Assembly: GCA_029247405.1 (NCBI GenBank)
Contig: JAQWLH010000061.1
Location: 1 to 48,429, forward strand
Direction: 5' to 3'
From: Mariniblastus sp.
Lineage (GTDB): Bacteria > Planctomycetota > Planctomycetia > Pirellulales > Pirellulaceae
DNA: 48,429 nucleotides
Shown in pieces: positions 1-8,466 of this stretch. Below the pieces are notes generated by a model. It did no database searches. It was not told where the DNA came from and saw nothing but the letters and a program-made list of their open reading frames with translations. A program made the translations under genes and the position numbers. Numbering within the stretch: the first letter of the stretch is position 1; every line of letters begins with the position of its first letter.

Positions 1-51
1 CGAATCGGGATCCATTGCCCTACTCTTTAACGAAGAACTAATTTTGAAACG

Positions 52-1002
52 ATGAACTTGGATTTTCTTACAAATGAAAACGTAAACGCTCGGCGGATGT
101 TGAACATCGGTTGTGGGCGGCGATATCATTGCGACTGGACGAATCTTGATCTGGGTGAGTCTGATCCCGATGTGATCACCCACGACGTAACGAAAGGACT
201 ACCGTTCGAAAGTTCTGTGTTCTCTGCCGTCTATCATTCGCATTTGCTCGAGCACCTGGAGCCTTTTCAGGGACGAGCTTTGACTCATGAGTGTTTCCGC
301 GTGCTTAAGCCAGGGGGAGTTTTACGAATCGTCGTTCCGGATCTTGAATGTATAGCCCGGTTGTACTTGGAGACTCACTCACACGCTCTCTCGGGTGATG
401 AAACGGCCAAGGTCAATTACAACTGGATGAAACTTGAGTTGCTCGATCAGTTGGTCCGAAAAACTTCGGGCGGGCGAATGGGGCGTTATATGACAAGTCG
501 GGAAATTAAGAACTCCGATTTTGTACGGGGGCGGGTTGGCGATGAAATGTCGCTTTGCCAGAGCCATGTCGTAAGTAAGCGTTTTAAAGGGCAAACAGTT
601 TATGAGCGGCTTGCCAAAACGACATTGGCAGTCAGAAAAAAAGTGACACGAGAAATGGTCCGTTTGCTGCTTGGGCGTGAAGCAAAACAGGCCTTGGATG
701 AAGGCTTGTTTCGTAACGAAGGCGAGGTCCATCGCTGGATGTATGATGAGTTTTCATTGCGCGAGCTAACTGAGGCCATCGGTTTCGTCGATTTCAAGGT
801 TTGTCTTGCCAGCGAAAGTGGAATCGCGGAGTATTCCAATTACGAGTTGGATGCAGTTGACGGAGTAGCCCGAAAACCAGACTCGATCTTTGTTGAGTGT
901 CGACGACCGGTTCCCGTGAGTGGTGCCAAGGCTCCCCAAGATACACAACCTGATTTGTGTGTCGTAGAAAGTGCTTGTAATATCTCGTCTGAGGATTGTT
1001 AA
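52..1002 (+). CDS. Class I SAM-dependent methyltransferase
   Basis: A 316-residue protein with a Rossmann-type methyltransferase core at its N-terminus. Motif I is LNIGCG at residues 17-22, followed by an acidic strand end (TNLDL). The later region has the HLLEHL and RVLKPGGVLRIVVPDLE pattern typical of methyltransferase type 11 domains. The core is interrupted by a basic insertion at about residues 115-215, before a last conserved part (HRWMYDEFSLRELTEAIGF). This layout is common in methyltransferases of polysaccharide or lipid-modification loci, but the substrate cannot be read from sequence. No signal peptide is visible, so it is probably cytoplasmic. The ATG at 52 has only a weak ribosome site. 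The next gene, a sulfatase, lies 232 bases downstream and need not be co-transcribed. Confidence 0.8.
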   Translation: MNLDFLTNENVNARRMLNIGCGRRYHCDWTNLDLGESDPDVITHDVTKGLPFESSVFSAVYHSHLLEHLEPFQGRALTHECFRVLKPGGVLRIVVPDLECIARLYLETHSHALSGDETAKVNYNWMKLELLDQLVRKTSGGRMGRYMTSREIKNSDFVRGRVGDEMSLCQSHVVSKRFKGQTVYERLAKTTLAVRKKVTREMVRLLLGREAKQALDEGLFRNEGEVHRWMYDEFSLRELTEAIGFVDFKVCLASESGIAEYSNYELDAVDGVARKPDSIFVECRRPVPVSGAKAPQDTQPDLCVVESACNISSEDC

Positions 1003-1234
1003 GACTCGCCTTTCGCCAAGTCTCTCGGGACGATTTCAGAAGACGGTTTCCCTTCTGCGTTACTTGGGGGATTTGCGTTTCGATTGGCATCTCAGCAACG
1101 AATCATACAAATTTATTGGTTCGAATACCTAAAGACCTCTCAACTGGATGTTCTTTTGAGTCGCCAGCCTTGGGTTGATGAGTTACGATCTTTAAAGTCA
1201 AACGCATCATTGTCATTCCAATTCCAGGTGTCCC

Positions 1235-2698
1235 ATGGCCCGTTTATTTGCCCTCATCTTGTTCATTGGTTTTGCTTCTATCTCCAATGCGTCTACGCCA
1301 GATGAGCTCCGTTTAACAAACGTCGCTGCAAAACCAGCGGAACAATACAACGTCTTGTTTATTATTTCAGACGACCTGACCTATACCGCGCTTTCGTGTT
1401 ACGGCAATCAGGTTTGCGAAACTCCAAATATTGACCGATTGGCCAAACGCGGCGTTCGATTTACTCGCGCCTACTGTCAAGGAACTTATTGCGGTCCCTC
1501 GCGGGCTTCATTTATGTCTGGCTACTACCCTCATGCGACAGGCGTGCTGGGGTATAAAAATCCTCGACCTAAAATTGGTGACCGGCCGATGTGGTCCGAA
1601 CATTTCATAGACCATGGTTACTATGCCGCACGTGTTAGCAAGATCTTTCACATGGGGGTGCCGGGAGGAATCGAAAAGGGGGGCCATGGTGCCGATGATG
1701 AGCGTTCGTGGACAGAGCGATTCAATAGCCAAGGGCCGGAGTGGCGGGCCGAAGGAGAGGGTGAGACGCTGGAGAATAATCCTGATGGTAAAAAGCCGGC
1801 AGTCGGTGGAAACACCTTTGTCGTTGTTGAAGCTGACGGCAACGATTTGGTTCATTCAGACGGCAAGACGGCGGCCAAGGCAGTTGAGCTAATCGAGAAG
1901 CATGCCGATCAACCTTTTTGGATCGGAGTCGGCTTCGTGCGACCTCATGTGCCGTTTGTCGCGCCCAAAAACTATTATCCGCCCTTTAAACCGTACAGCA
2001 AAATGGTTTTGCCGGAGAAAGTACCCGGAGACTGGAGCGACATCCCTAAACCCGGGATTAATTATAAAACCAGTGAGAATATGAAAATGGATGTGCGCCG
2101 GCAGAAAAAGGCAGTCGGTGGCTATTACGCTTCGGTCGCTTATATGGATGCACAAGTTGGTAAGGTGCTCGACGCTCTTGAAAGAAGTGGAGCCGCAGAG
2201 AAAACGATTGTGATCTTCACAAGCGACCACGGTTACCATTTGGGGGAGCATGACTTTTGGGCCAAAGTGAGCTTGTTGGATGAGTCATCCGGAGTGCCGC
2301 TGATTATTTGTGTCCCGGGCCAAAAACCTGCGGTGTGTAACTCGCTCGTGGAGCTGCTTGATTTGTATCCGACGATGGCGAGCCTTTGTGGGTTAGAAGT
2401 TCCAAAGCATGTACAGGGAAAAGATATTTCAAAGATGCTCAGTGACCAAACCTACGAAGTTCGGGATGCTGCGTTCAGTGTCGCGCCGATGCGAAAAGGA
2501 TTCTTACTTCGAGATCATCAATATTCTTTCATTCAATATCGCGAAGACGCTTCGGGGGGAGTCGAGTTGTACGACATAAACGCTGACCCTCAGCAATACA
2601 GCAACCTCGCCAACGATCCCAAGTACCAAGATCTGGTTAATGCCTACAAAGAAAAAATGAAAGCAAAACTCGCTGAGGTGCGAGATAACGACCTGTAG
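1235..2698 (+). CDS. Secreted type I sulfatase (iduronate-2-sulfatase-like)
   Basis: A 487-residue arylsulfatase-superfamily enzyme that hydrolyses sulfate esters. The first 19 residues form a signal peptide ending ISNAS, so it is exported. Metal-binding Asp pair D46-D47 lies in FIISDDLT. The formylglycine motif is CGPSR at 86-90, with Cys86 the residue modified by a formylglycine-generating enzyme. GFVRPHVPF at 233-241 is typical of the iduronate-2-sulfatase subgroup, and SDHGYHLGEH at 330-339 holds the second set of metal and substrate residues. Length fits the family. All expected active-site residues are present, so it should be active. Planctomycetes carry many such enzymes for marine sulfated polysaccharides; the exact substrate is unknown. 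An AGGTG site lies just upstream of the ATG. Confidence 0.93.
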   Translation: MARLFALILFIGFASISNASTPDELRLTNVAAKPAEQYNVLFIISDDLTYTALSCYGNQVCETPNIDRLAKRGVRFTRAYCQGTYCGPSRASFMSGYYPHATGVLGYKNPRPKIGDRPMWSEHFIDHGYYAARVSKIFHMGVPGGIEKGGHGADDERSWTERFNSQGPEWRAEGEGETLENNPDGKKPAVGGNTFVVVEADGNDLVHSDGKTAAKAVELIEKHADQPFWIGVGFVRPHVPFVAPKNYYPPFKPYSKMVLPEKVPGDWSDIPKPGINYKTSENMKMDVRRQKKAVGGYYASVAYMDAQVGKVLDALERSGAAEKTIVIFTSDHGYHLGEHDFWAKVSLLDESSGVPLIICVPGQKPAVCNSLVELLDLYPTMASLCGLEVPKHVQGKDISKMLSDQTYEVRDAAFSVAPMRKGFLLRDHQYSFIQYREDASGGVELYDINADPQQYSNLANDPKYQDLVNAYKEKMKAKLAEVRDNDL

Positions 2699-3115
2699 AA
2701 CGTACGGCGGTTTACGTCGCCTTGAAGTTCACCGAGTTGGGTTCAATAAATAATCTCGATTTGCTTTTGCACTCAGAGAAATGCCGGCTTGGATTCCGAT
2801 CATCTTCCGGAAGCGGAGCCGGAGATCAAGTATCAGAAAGTGGCCGCTGTCGGAAGTCTTATCGAATATTCAGTCATCGAGGGCAGCCTTTTTGTGGCAA
2901 TTTTCCGAATTTAAGTTGTTCGACATGGAGTCGGTGGGGCAACCGATATCCATCTTGGTAAGGGGGGTGAGTTTTTGCCTCCGTTTGCAAAGTCTCGGGC
3001 GGCCGTGAGGCCAATCATTTTGCGAGAACTGCGTCTGCTACTCGAACGCAAAAAATGTTAAGATGCCGAGCCTGAATTTGTTTGACCGTTTTCAATCGTG
3101 TTCGTGAACCACTAA
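2699..3115 (+). other. Intergenic stretch, possible gene remnant
   Basis: No convincing gene lies in these 417 bases. One frame at about 2789-2914 (+) reads as a protein-like stretch of 41 codons beginning at a TTG and containing EIKYQKVAAVGSLIEYSVIE, but it has no ATG or clear ribosome site. It may be a decayed fragment or chance. The stretch presumably also holds the promoter of the hydrolase gene at 3116; no sure -35/-10 pair was seen. Confidence 0.3.
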
Positions 3116-4066
3116 ATGCCAGCTTCTTCCTCCATCCTGAAATCGTCGGCCCCCACCGACGTCCAGAATAATCGTTCTGAAGCGTGGCGTAGTGAATATC
3201 CGTTTGCGTCAAATTTTCTCCAGCTTGGCCCGCATCGCCTGCATTACGTAGACGAGCGAGGCGGGAATGCAGAGGGACGTGACCCGGTTTTGATGGTGCA
3301 TGGCAATCCGACATGGTCTTTTTACTGGCGGAGAATGATTGGTTGCCTCAGTCCGGAGAGGCGAACCATCGCAGTTGACCATCTTGGGTGTGGCCTCAGC
3401 GACAAACCTGTGGACTACGATTATTGTTTACAAAATCATATTGATAACCTCTGTAATTTAATTGATGAGCTCGATCTAAAAAACGTGACTTTGATGGCTC
3501 ACGACTGGGGTGGCTCGATTGGGTTGGGGGCTTTGTTAGCTCGAAAAGAGCGTTTTAAAAAGATTGTGTTATTCAACACGGGCGCATTTCCTCCACCGTA
3601 CATTCCGTTTCGAATTCGTGTTTGCCGTTGGCCGCTGATCGGTCGGTGGGGCGTTCAGGGACTAAACATGTTTGCTCGGGCCGCCACGTTTATGGCCACT
3701 GAGCAAAAGGGTGGTTTGCCAAAAAATATTGCTGATGGAATGTTGGCACCTTACAACAGCTGGAACAATCGAATTGCCATCTACCATTTTGTTAAAGACA
3801 TTCCACTTTCACAGCGGCATCGGACTTGGAGTGTTCTTGAACAAATTGAGTCAGGACTTTCGGAGCTTGCCGATTGGCCGGTCATGATGGCCTGGGGGAT
3901 GAAAGACTGGTGCTTTCGTCCCGATTGCCTCGAGAGATTTAGCGGTCACTGGCCTCACGCAGAAATTCATCGGATCGCAAACGCGGGGCACTACGTCATT
4001 GAAGATGCAGCTGAGGAAGTCGAACAATTGGCGCAAAAATTTCTGCAGAAAAACGAGTCTGCCTAG
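3116..4066 (+). CDS. Alpha/beta hydrolase, OleB / haloalkane dehalogenase-like
   Basis: A 316-residue alpha/beta hydrolase with an Asp nucleophile rather than Ser. The oxyanion motif is HGNPTWSFYWR starting at residue 62. The nucleophile elbow is HDWGGSIG with Asp130. A likely acid is Asp264 in GMKDW and the catalytic His is His292 in NAGHYV. HGNPTWS plus HDWGG marks the haloalkane dehalogenase branch, which includes OleB, the beta-lactone decarboxylase of long-chain olefin synthesis. The cap region (about 157-240) and the phrase FNTGAF resemble OleB more than DhlA or LinB, but this is judged by eye. No oleA, oleC or oleD is visible in the window. It could act on another ester or epoxide. No signal peptide is present, so a cytoplasmic location is expected. 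Confidence 0.8.
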   Translation: MPASSSILKSSAPTDVQNNRSEAWRSEYPFASNFLQLGPHRLHYVDERGGNAEGRDPVLMVHGNPTWSFYWRRMIGCLSPERRTIAVDHLGCGLSDKPVDYDYCLQNHIDNLCNLIDELDLKNVTLMAHDWGGSIGLGALLARKERFKKIVLFNTGAFPPPYIPFRIRVCRWPLIGRWGVQGLNMFARAATFMATEQKGGLPKNIADGMLAPYNSWNNRIAIYHFVKDIPLSQRHRTWSVLEQIESGLSELADWPVMMAWGMKDWCFRPDCLERFSGHWPHAEIHRIANAGHYVIEDAAEEVEQLAQKFLQKNESA

Positions 4067-4116
4067 ACGGAAGTGCGGCCGGCTTTACGGTGATAATTTT
4101 CTCGCGTTGAAATGAC

Positions 4117-5007
4117 ATGAATCATCAAATGACTCCCGGCGGAATGACGACATTGGCATGTCTTTTAGAAGTTTCGGCTCCCAAGCCAGGTAATGTTCAT
4201 CGTGCCGCTGATTTTGAAGATTTAACATTCACCGATTTTGCCACTAGTGCGGTCGTGTTGGGACAAGTGTTTGACGCCAATGGTGACGCTTCCTTGGGGC
4301 AGACGATTTTGGCTGCCGTCCAACAAACCAGTTGGGCCGTGGGAACCAACACGAATTTAGGAATTATATTACTGTTGGCTCCGCTGGCTAAAATTGCAGT
4401 CGGTGATTCAAACGGCCAAATTGATCAGGCCAGAGTGGCAAAGTTTTTTGACGAGCTGCCTGCTGGTGAGGGCACTGCCGTATTTGAGGCGATTCGATTG
4501 GCTAAACCGGGCGGGTTAGGTCAAGCCCAAGCAATGGATGTCCACTCAAATATCGAGAGTCCTGTGGACTTGCTGGGGGCGATGGAATTGTCCAAACATC
4601 GAGATGCGATTGCTCGTCAGTACGTGACGGGCTTTCAAACAGTTTTTGATAAGGGGGTCCCGTTGCTTTTAAAAGGACGAGAGATTTTCGGGAATCTTTC
4701 ACAAGCAATTGTTTTTGCTCACGTTGCTTTGATGGCTAACGAACCCGACAGTTTGATTCAACGAAAGTTGGGCCAAGAAATGGCGAATCACTCACAGATC
4801 CTCGCTAGGCAAGCACACGACATTTTGGAGGCAGACGATTCGCTGATTGACACAACTGTACAATCGTACTGGAGGGCAGTGAGTGAGTTGGACTTCTGGT
4901 TGCGGTCGGATGGCCACCGACGTAATCCAGGGACAACGGCTGATTTGATTGCTGCGACTCTTTTCGTTTCCATCTTTAATGGCGCGATTCGCCCTCCTTT
5001 TCGATAA
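4117..5007 (+). CDS. Triphosphoribosyl-dephospho-CoA synthase family protein (CitG/MdcB-like)
   Basis: A 296-residue protein of the CitG family. The diagnostic N-terminal motif is SAPKPGNVHRAADF, residues 20-33, followed by FTDFATSA; WAVGTNTNLGIILLLAPLA at about residues 85-105 is the second conserved block. Classical members join dephospho-CoA to ATP-derived ribose to make the citrate lyase or malonate decarboxylase prosthetic group. No citrate lyase or malonate decarboxylase gene is nearby. In planctomycetes and methylotrophs, CitG-like genes are also known near tetrahydromethanopterin (H4MPT) C1 genes, and here the next gene, 53 bases on, is a pterin-synthase homologue. A role in H4MPT-type cofactor synthesis is therefore inferred. 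The first ATG is used; a second in-frame ATG lies four codons on and neither has a strong ribosome site. Confidence 0.8.
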   Translation: MNHQMTPGGMTTLACLLEVSAPKPGNVHRAADFEDLTFTDFATSAVVLGQVFDANGDASLGQTILAAVQQTSWAVGTNTNLGIILLLAPLAKIAVGDSNGQIDQARVAKFFDELPAGEGTAVFEAIRLAKPGGLGQAQAMDVHSNIESPVDLLGAMELSKHRDAIARQYVTGFQTVFDKGVPLLLKGREIFGNLSQAIVFAHVALMANEPDSLIQRKLGQEMANHSQILARQAHDILEADDSLIDTTVQSYWRAVSELDFWLRSDGHRRNPGTTADLIAATLFVSIFNGAIRPPFR

Positions 5008-5060
5008 GTAATCACTGTGCGTAAGGTCTCATTTTAGATAGGTAAGTTGACAGGTGAATC

Positions 5061-5561
5061 ATGCCCCCACAAACTTTTAGAGTTCAGCTTGAAAAAGACA
5101 ACATGGTCTTTAGCGCAGCGCATTTTATTACGTTTAATGGGAATGTGTGTGAGTCGTTACACGGGCACAACTATCGCGTCAAATGTGAGGTCGTTGGGCC
5201 TTTGGATGAGAATGGTTATGTTGTCGACTTTATTGCTCTGCGAGATGCTCTGGCGGAAATAGTTAATTCGCTCGATCACCATGTCGTGCTGCCGACTGAC
5301 CATCCGACGATTAAAGTGATCGATGATGGAAAAGAGGTCACCGCAACTTTCGAATCCAAACGATGGGTCTTTCCAAGTGAGGATTGCGTGCTGTTGCCGG
5401 TCACTAATACAACTGCGGAACTCATGGCGAGCTATATTGCTGTCGAACTTAAATCTAAAACAAAAGCCAAGTTTGGCAATGAAATTTCTCGTCTGTCGGT
5501 GGCGGTCGACGAAAATCGTGGCCAATGGGGAGTTTGTGAACTTGATTGGTCGCAGGAGTAA
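5061..5561 (+). CDS. 6-pyruvoyl-tetrahydropterin synthase / QueD family protein
   Basis: A 166-residue protein with the zinc and catalytic signature of the PTPS/QueD fold. Zinc ligands are His21 (FSAAHF) and His34 and His36 in SLHGHNY. Cys30, four residues before the first His of that motif, is the expected catalytic thiol. A further Asp-His pair lies in SLDHHVV. Family enzymes convert 7,8-dihydroneopterin triphosphate to 6-pyruvoyl-tetrahydropterin or 6-carboxy-tetrahydropterin. QueD serves queuosine synthesis, but no queC, queE or queF is near. Placement directly after a CitG-like gene favours a pterin C1-cofactor role. At 166 residues it is longer than typical QueD (about 120), with an insertion after the catalytic Asp-His region. 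AGGTG precedes the ATG with good spacing. Function class is firm; pathway is inferred. Confidence 0.85.
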   Translation: MPPQTFRVQLEKDNMVFSAAHFITFNGNVCESLHGHNYRVKCEVVGPLDENGYVVDFIALRDALAEIVNSLDHHVVLPTDHPTIKVIDDGKEVTATFESKRWVFPSEDCVLLPVTNTTAELMASYIAVELKSKTKAKFGNEISRLSVAVDENRGQWGVCELDWSQE

Positions 5562-5951
5562 TGTTGACAGCAAGTTGAGGCAAAAATCACCCCGGTGACG
5601 GTTAGGGCGATCCTTTTATGACCGTGTGGTTGCAGTTGAGATCATCTTGAGGAAAAAGCTTCGTTCAAAACGAGTTGTGTCACGCGTAGGCTGGGCCCTT
5701 TTCCGATTATCTTTTTTATCCGGCTCTCGTCATGGGGTTCCCGAGGTGCAAAGAGGGTCTGCCTGAGGACGGAACAACCGCTGCTTACGCCGTTGGTATT
5801 CTGTTAATAAATGGCATCGCCATTCCTGATTTCTGCGTTTTGGCCGGTAGCAATTGATTGACTTCGTGCAAAGGCTGTTGACTTTCAGGAGTGGAAAACG
5901 AAGGGCGGGACGAAGCCGTGTTGAGTAAATCAAGGGGTTAGTAGGCGTCAT
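5562..5951. other. Convergent intergenic region without a recognised gene
   Basis: These 390 bases separate the + strand PTPS-like gene from the - strand hydrolase gene. No credible reading frame, RNA gene or strong terminator was found. The only long frame, on the - strand, is Arg-rich and low in hydrophobic pattern and looks spurious. Confidence 0.4.
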
Positions 5952-6821
5952 TTACTGGGTCAGCCAACGGTTGATGAGATTTTCGACTTCGCCAAATTTT
6001 GATGTGTAGAAATGATCAGCTTCCCTAACTTCTTCAATGGACAAGCTGTTCCAACCCGATCGGAGTACTGTTAATTCGTCGCGGAGTCCCTCAAAGGCAG
6101 GGTTCTCATCGAGTTCTCGTTGGCCAAACAAAAGTAACGTTGGGACGTCGACCTTATCAATAAATTTGATCCAATTAAATGACTCGTCTGGCCCGTATTT
6201 CGCCAGGTAACAGGCTGGCGTCATCCAAGTTGGAAAAGGAAAGGGGACATGAATTGGAGTTTCGCCCTCACCATTTTTTATCTGTTCAAGGCAGTGTTGG
6301 AATGTCGCTCGAAACACATCACCCCGAGGAGATTCAAGCATTTGACGATAGCTTAGCCGTGTTGCCGAAAGCCCAATGATTGAACGGATTTTTGGGTGAG
6401 GCTGATGTGCCTGAGCGTAGAGGGCTTTGATTGCTCCGAGAGAGTGACCAAAAACCAACAAATTGGAGTGCCCCTGTTGGGTCAGGAAGTCAGCCCACGC
6501 GGAAACGTCGTGTTTCGAATCCTCGACATTTTCAAGTGCTGCTCCAATTGATTGGGCTCGTCCAGCCCACGTCGACGTATTGATCATGTCATGACCTCGC
6601 GTGTTGACGATCACGACGCTAATGCCGAGTTCCAAAAGGGGTTGGCTGAAATGGGTCAATAGTCGCGACGAATAAAAATTTCCACCTAGTCCATGAATCA
6701 TGATGGCAGCGTCCACCGAGCCGACCTCAGAGGTGGCCACCGACGGTTTGTTTGCGTGACGATAGAAGCCGTGGAGGCGAACCTTATCTTCGGTGGTTGT
6801 GAATACAATCTCGCCGTTCAT
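5952..6821 (-). CDS. Alpha/beta hydrolase (serine nucleophile)
   Basis: A 289-residue alpha/beta hydrolase. The oxyanion-side motif is MIHGLGGNFYS at residues 41-51. The nucleophile elbow is GHSLG with Ser127. A likely catalytic His lies near the C-terminus in EADHFY, and the acid lies in or near FGQRELDENP. The arrangement resembles the DUF1749-type and general esterase/lipase groups, where substrates are usually unknown. No signal peptide is visible. It is probably a cytoplasmic esterase or thioesterase-like enzyme. The gene lies downstream of a small coiled-coil protein gene on the same strand, with an intrinsic terminator between them, so it is likely transcribed separately. Confidence 0.8.
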   Translation of the reverse strand: MNGEIVFTTTEDKVRLHGFYRHANKPSVATSEVGSVDAAIMIHGLGGNFYSSRLLTHFSQPLLELGISVVIVNTRGHDMINTSTWAGRAQSIGAALENVEDSKHDVSAWADFLTQQGHSNLLVFGHSLGAIKALYAQAHQPHPKIRSIIGLSATRLSYRQMLESPRGDVFRATFQHCLEQIKNGEGETPIHVPFPFPTWMTPACYLAKYGPDESFNWIKFIDKVDVPTLLLFGQRELDENPAFEGLRDELTVLRSGWNSLSIEEVREADHFYTSKFGEVENLINRWLTQ

Positions 6822-6864
6822 GGGATAGGCTTATTCGCGAAGGGTTGGGGTAGTCATGCGCAGC

Positions 6865-6889
6865 AAAAAAGCCCCGAGATCCGGGGCTT
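6865..6889 (-). terminator. Intrinsic terminator after the 153-residue protein gene
   Basis: A perfect six-base GC stem (GCCCCG with CGGGGC) around a five-base loop is extended by A:T pairs. On the - strand it is followed by a run of six T. It lies 29 bases past the stop of the - strand gene at 6918-7379 and would end that transcript before the hydrolase gene. Confidence 0.85.
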
Positions 6890-6917
6890 GGGATGGACAT
6901 CTGTTGCTTCGGGAAAA

Positions 6918-7379
6918 TTAGTTGTTTTGCGTTGGCGTCGCACTTAGCTGCGAGAGCAACTGAAGCACGCCATTCAGGTGGGCCAAGCGCGGGCCGTACC
7001 GATCGACAAATTCATTGAGGACAAATTCGCTGTCCAGCATGCCTTCGTATGTATCATTGACGTCTACCGTCATACTTTGCAGGAATTCTGTTTGAACCTG
7101 CGAGAGTGCTTCGGCGGCAGCACGGCATCTTCGTGCAAGAAGCGGATTGGCTTCTTTCCACTGTGTCAGTTCATTAGCTCGTTGACGTTGCGAGGCCCCC
7201 ATCTGGTCAACCATCTCTTCCAATAATTCGTTTTGGCGATCTTGGCCCTCCACGAGTTGATGAAGCAAACTGACCATTTCACTCTGTAAATTTCCGGAAT
7301 GATTGACAGCAGGTTCGCTAGCAGTTTGCGCGACATCAATTCGAAAAACAGGTGAGATATCTTGTGAATCTTGGGCCAT
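6918..7379 (-). CDS. Small conserved coiled-coil protein of unknown function
   Basis: A 153-residue acidic, soluble protein with no signal peptide or membrane segment. Residues 31-70 (EMVSLLHQLVEGQDRQNELL and onward) have a heptad pattern typical of a short coiled coil. The rest is predicted helical, with a conserved-looking core around NPLLARRCRAAAEALSQVQ. No known enzyme motif is visible and I do not recognise the family. Expression signals are excellent: a GGAGGG ribosome site seven bases before the ATG, a promoter at 7419-7447 and an intrinsic terminator at 6865-6889. This makes it a monocistronic gene of probably high expression. The coiled coil suggests self-association or a partner protein. 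Confidence 0.75.
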   Translation of the reverse strand: MAQDSQDISPVFRIDVAQTASEPAVNHSGNLQSEMVSLLHQLVEGQDRQNELLEEMVDQMGASQRQRANELTQWKEANPLLARRCRAAAEALSQVQTEFLQSMTVDVNDTYEGMLDSEFVLNEFVDRYGPRLAHLNGVLQLLSQLSATPTQNN

Positions 7380-7418
7380 GAATGAACCCTCCGAACAAAT
7401 TCTAATAATAACACCCCT

Positions 7419-7447
7419 AGTATAAACCGCGCCTGGTGGGGTGTCGA
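7419..7447 (-). promoter_or_regulatory. Sigma-70-type promoter for the 153-residue protein gene
   Basis: On the - strand, a -35 box TCGACA (7442-7447) is followed after exactly 17 bases by a -10 box TATACT (7419-7424). The ATG lies about 40 bases further on, behind a GGAGGG ribosome site. Spacing and match are the best in the window. Confidence 0.65.
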
Positions 7448-7855
7448 GTAAATGGTGGACTATTCAGAAATTTGCAAAAAAGGTTTGAGGGAAAAAACGG
7501 ATTGATCCGCAGGGTTTTTCAACCCGATGTTAGACCTAATGACTTGGGTGACTATTGAGGTTTGGAGCAGAGTCGAGCCACCAACAGCCCCTTATTCAAG
7601 TAAAAAACCAATGACTCCGATGTGAAGGTCATTGCGTCACTTCAATCACGCAATAAAAAACAATTTTAAAACAAGGTTTTTTATTGTTGACAAAGCAGTC
7701 CTGATGAAGTCGGAGTGTTTTTTCAAGATTACTGAGTGTCGTAATTTGTTGGCTTTTTGAAAGCCCGTCACCACGTTGCCGAAGTGCAAGGACTCTACTT
7801 CGTGACCCAAAAACAGCCCTCCAACCAACCCTTCTCCAATACGACTTTCGGTTTT
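7448..7855. other. AT-rich divergent intergenic region
   Basis: This stretch separates the - strand coiled-coil gene from the + strand gene at 7856. It contains a long AT-rich inverted repeat (7651-7686). A perfect TTGACA at 7687-7692 has no matching -10 box at the right distance. No RNA gene was recognised. Confidence 0.4.
7651..7686. repeat. 11-bp AT-rich inverted repeat
   Basis: CAATAAAAAAC at 7651-7661 is the exact reverse complement of GTTTTTTATTG at 7676-7686, with a 14-base AT-rich spacer. The stem is weak thermodynamically. It could be a regulator binding site between the divergent genes rather than a terminator. Confidence 0.5.
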
Positions 7856-8359
7856 ATGACAGTCGTTGAGGTACCGTCATTAGGCCACTGTGGGGGTTTA
7901 TTGCTGGTTTCAAATATTGGTCGGCCAATCGAATTCCATTTCACGGCCCCTGTTGCCTCAAACCGTACACAGGAAATTATGTACGGAAAAACCTACTCTG
8001 GGTTTCTTTGTGGTGACCGAATTGGGGCCGCATTGGTTGACAAGGCGAGACGGCTTCCGACGATGTTTGTTACCGACAGTCCGGATATTTTGCCGGTTTG
8101 CGAATTAATCGACACATCGCTGATTCTTGTTCCCTCCACCATGGAATTAGAGAGTAAGCCAGAGCCTTTTGATGGAAAAGGCTTGAAGAGCTTTCAAATC
8201 GACAACGATGAGATTTACTGTTTAAATACCCCCGAGAATCAATTGAATCTAATTCGGCAGCAGGCAGCGACGTTTGCCTCGGTGCTGCCTTTTGATGAGC
8301 CCTTCGAACGGATTCGACAGGCAATTGGTGAGGCGCATCAGGTGCTGAAAGTCGCCTAG
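7856..8359 (+). CDS. Conserved hypothetical protein upstream of SNF2 helicase
   Basis: Read from the ATG at 7856 this is a 167-residue soluble protein starting MTVVEVPSLGHCGGLLLVS. The frame is open further upstream to a TTG at 7757, which would add 33 residues, but that part looks less protein-like. The N-terminal half has beta-strand-rich conserved-looking blocks (GRPIEFHFTAPVASNRTQ, MYGKTYSGFL). The C-terminal part ends in a helix. No known motif was recognised. Its stop codon is followed within about 110 bases by the SNF2 helicase start, and the helicase frame is open right up to this stop, so the two are probably one operon and may act together. The start codon choice is uncertain because neither candidate has a strong ribosome site. 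Confidence 0.65.
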   Translation: MTVVEVPSLGHCGGLLLVSNIGRPIEFHFTAPVASNRTQEIMYGKTYSGFLCGDRIGAALVDKARRLPTMFVTDSPDILPVCELIDTSLILVPSTMELESKPEPFDGKGLKSFQIDNDEIYCLNTPENQLNLIRQQAATFASVLPFDEPFERIRQAIGEAHQVLKVA

Positions 8360-8466
8360 TGACTTTGCGATGTCGACTGGGATCGGTCGCGTCGGGAGCG
8401 TTAGTAAATGCAGGTCCCAGATTTTCATCAAATGGGTGTTTGATGTTACTCAACCAGAGGGTTTTG

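Noticed and set aside
1110-1135. GGTTCGAAT string resembling a tRNA T-loop
   Set aside because: The flanking bases do not form the T-arm or an acceptor stem.
5730-5951. Open - strand frame between the PTPS-like gene and a hydrolase
   Set aside because: Arg-rich composition and no start signal; looks like a chance frame.
7687-7692. Perfect TTGACA as a + strand -35 box
   Set aside because: No acceptable -10 box at 15-19 bases downstream.
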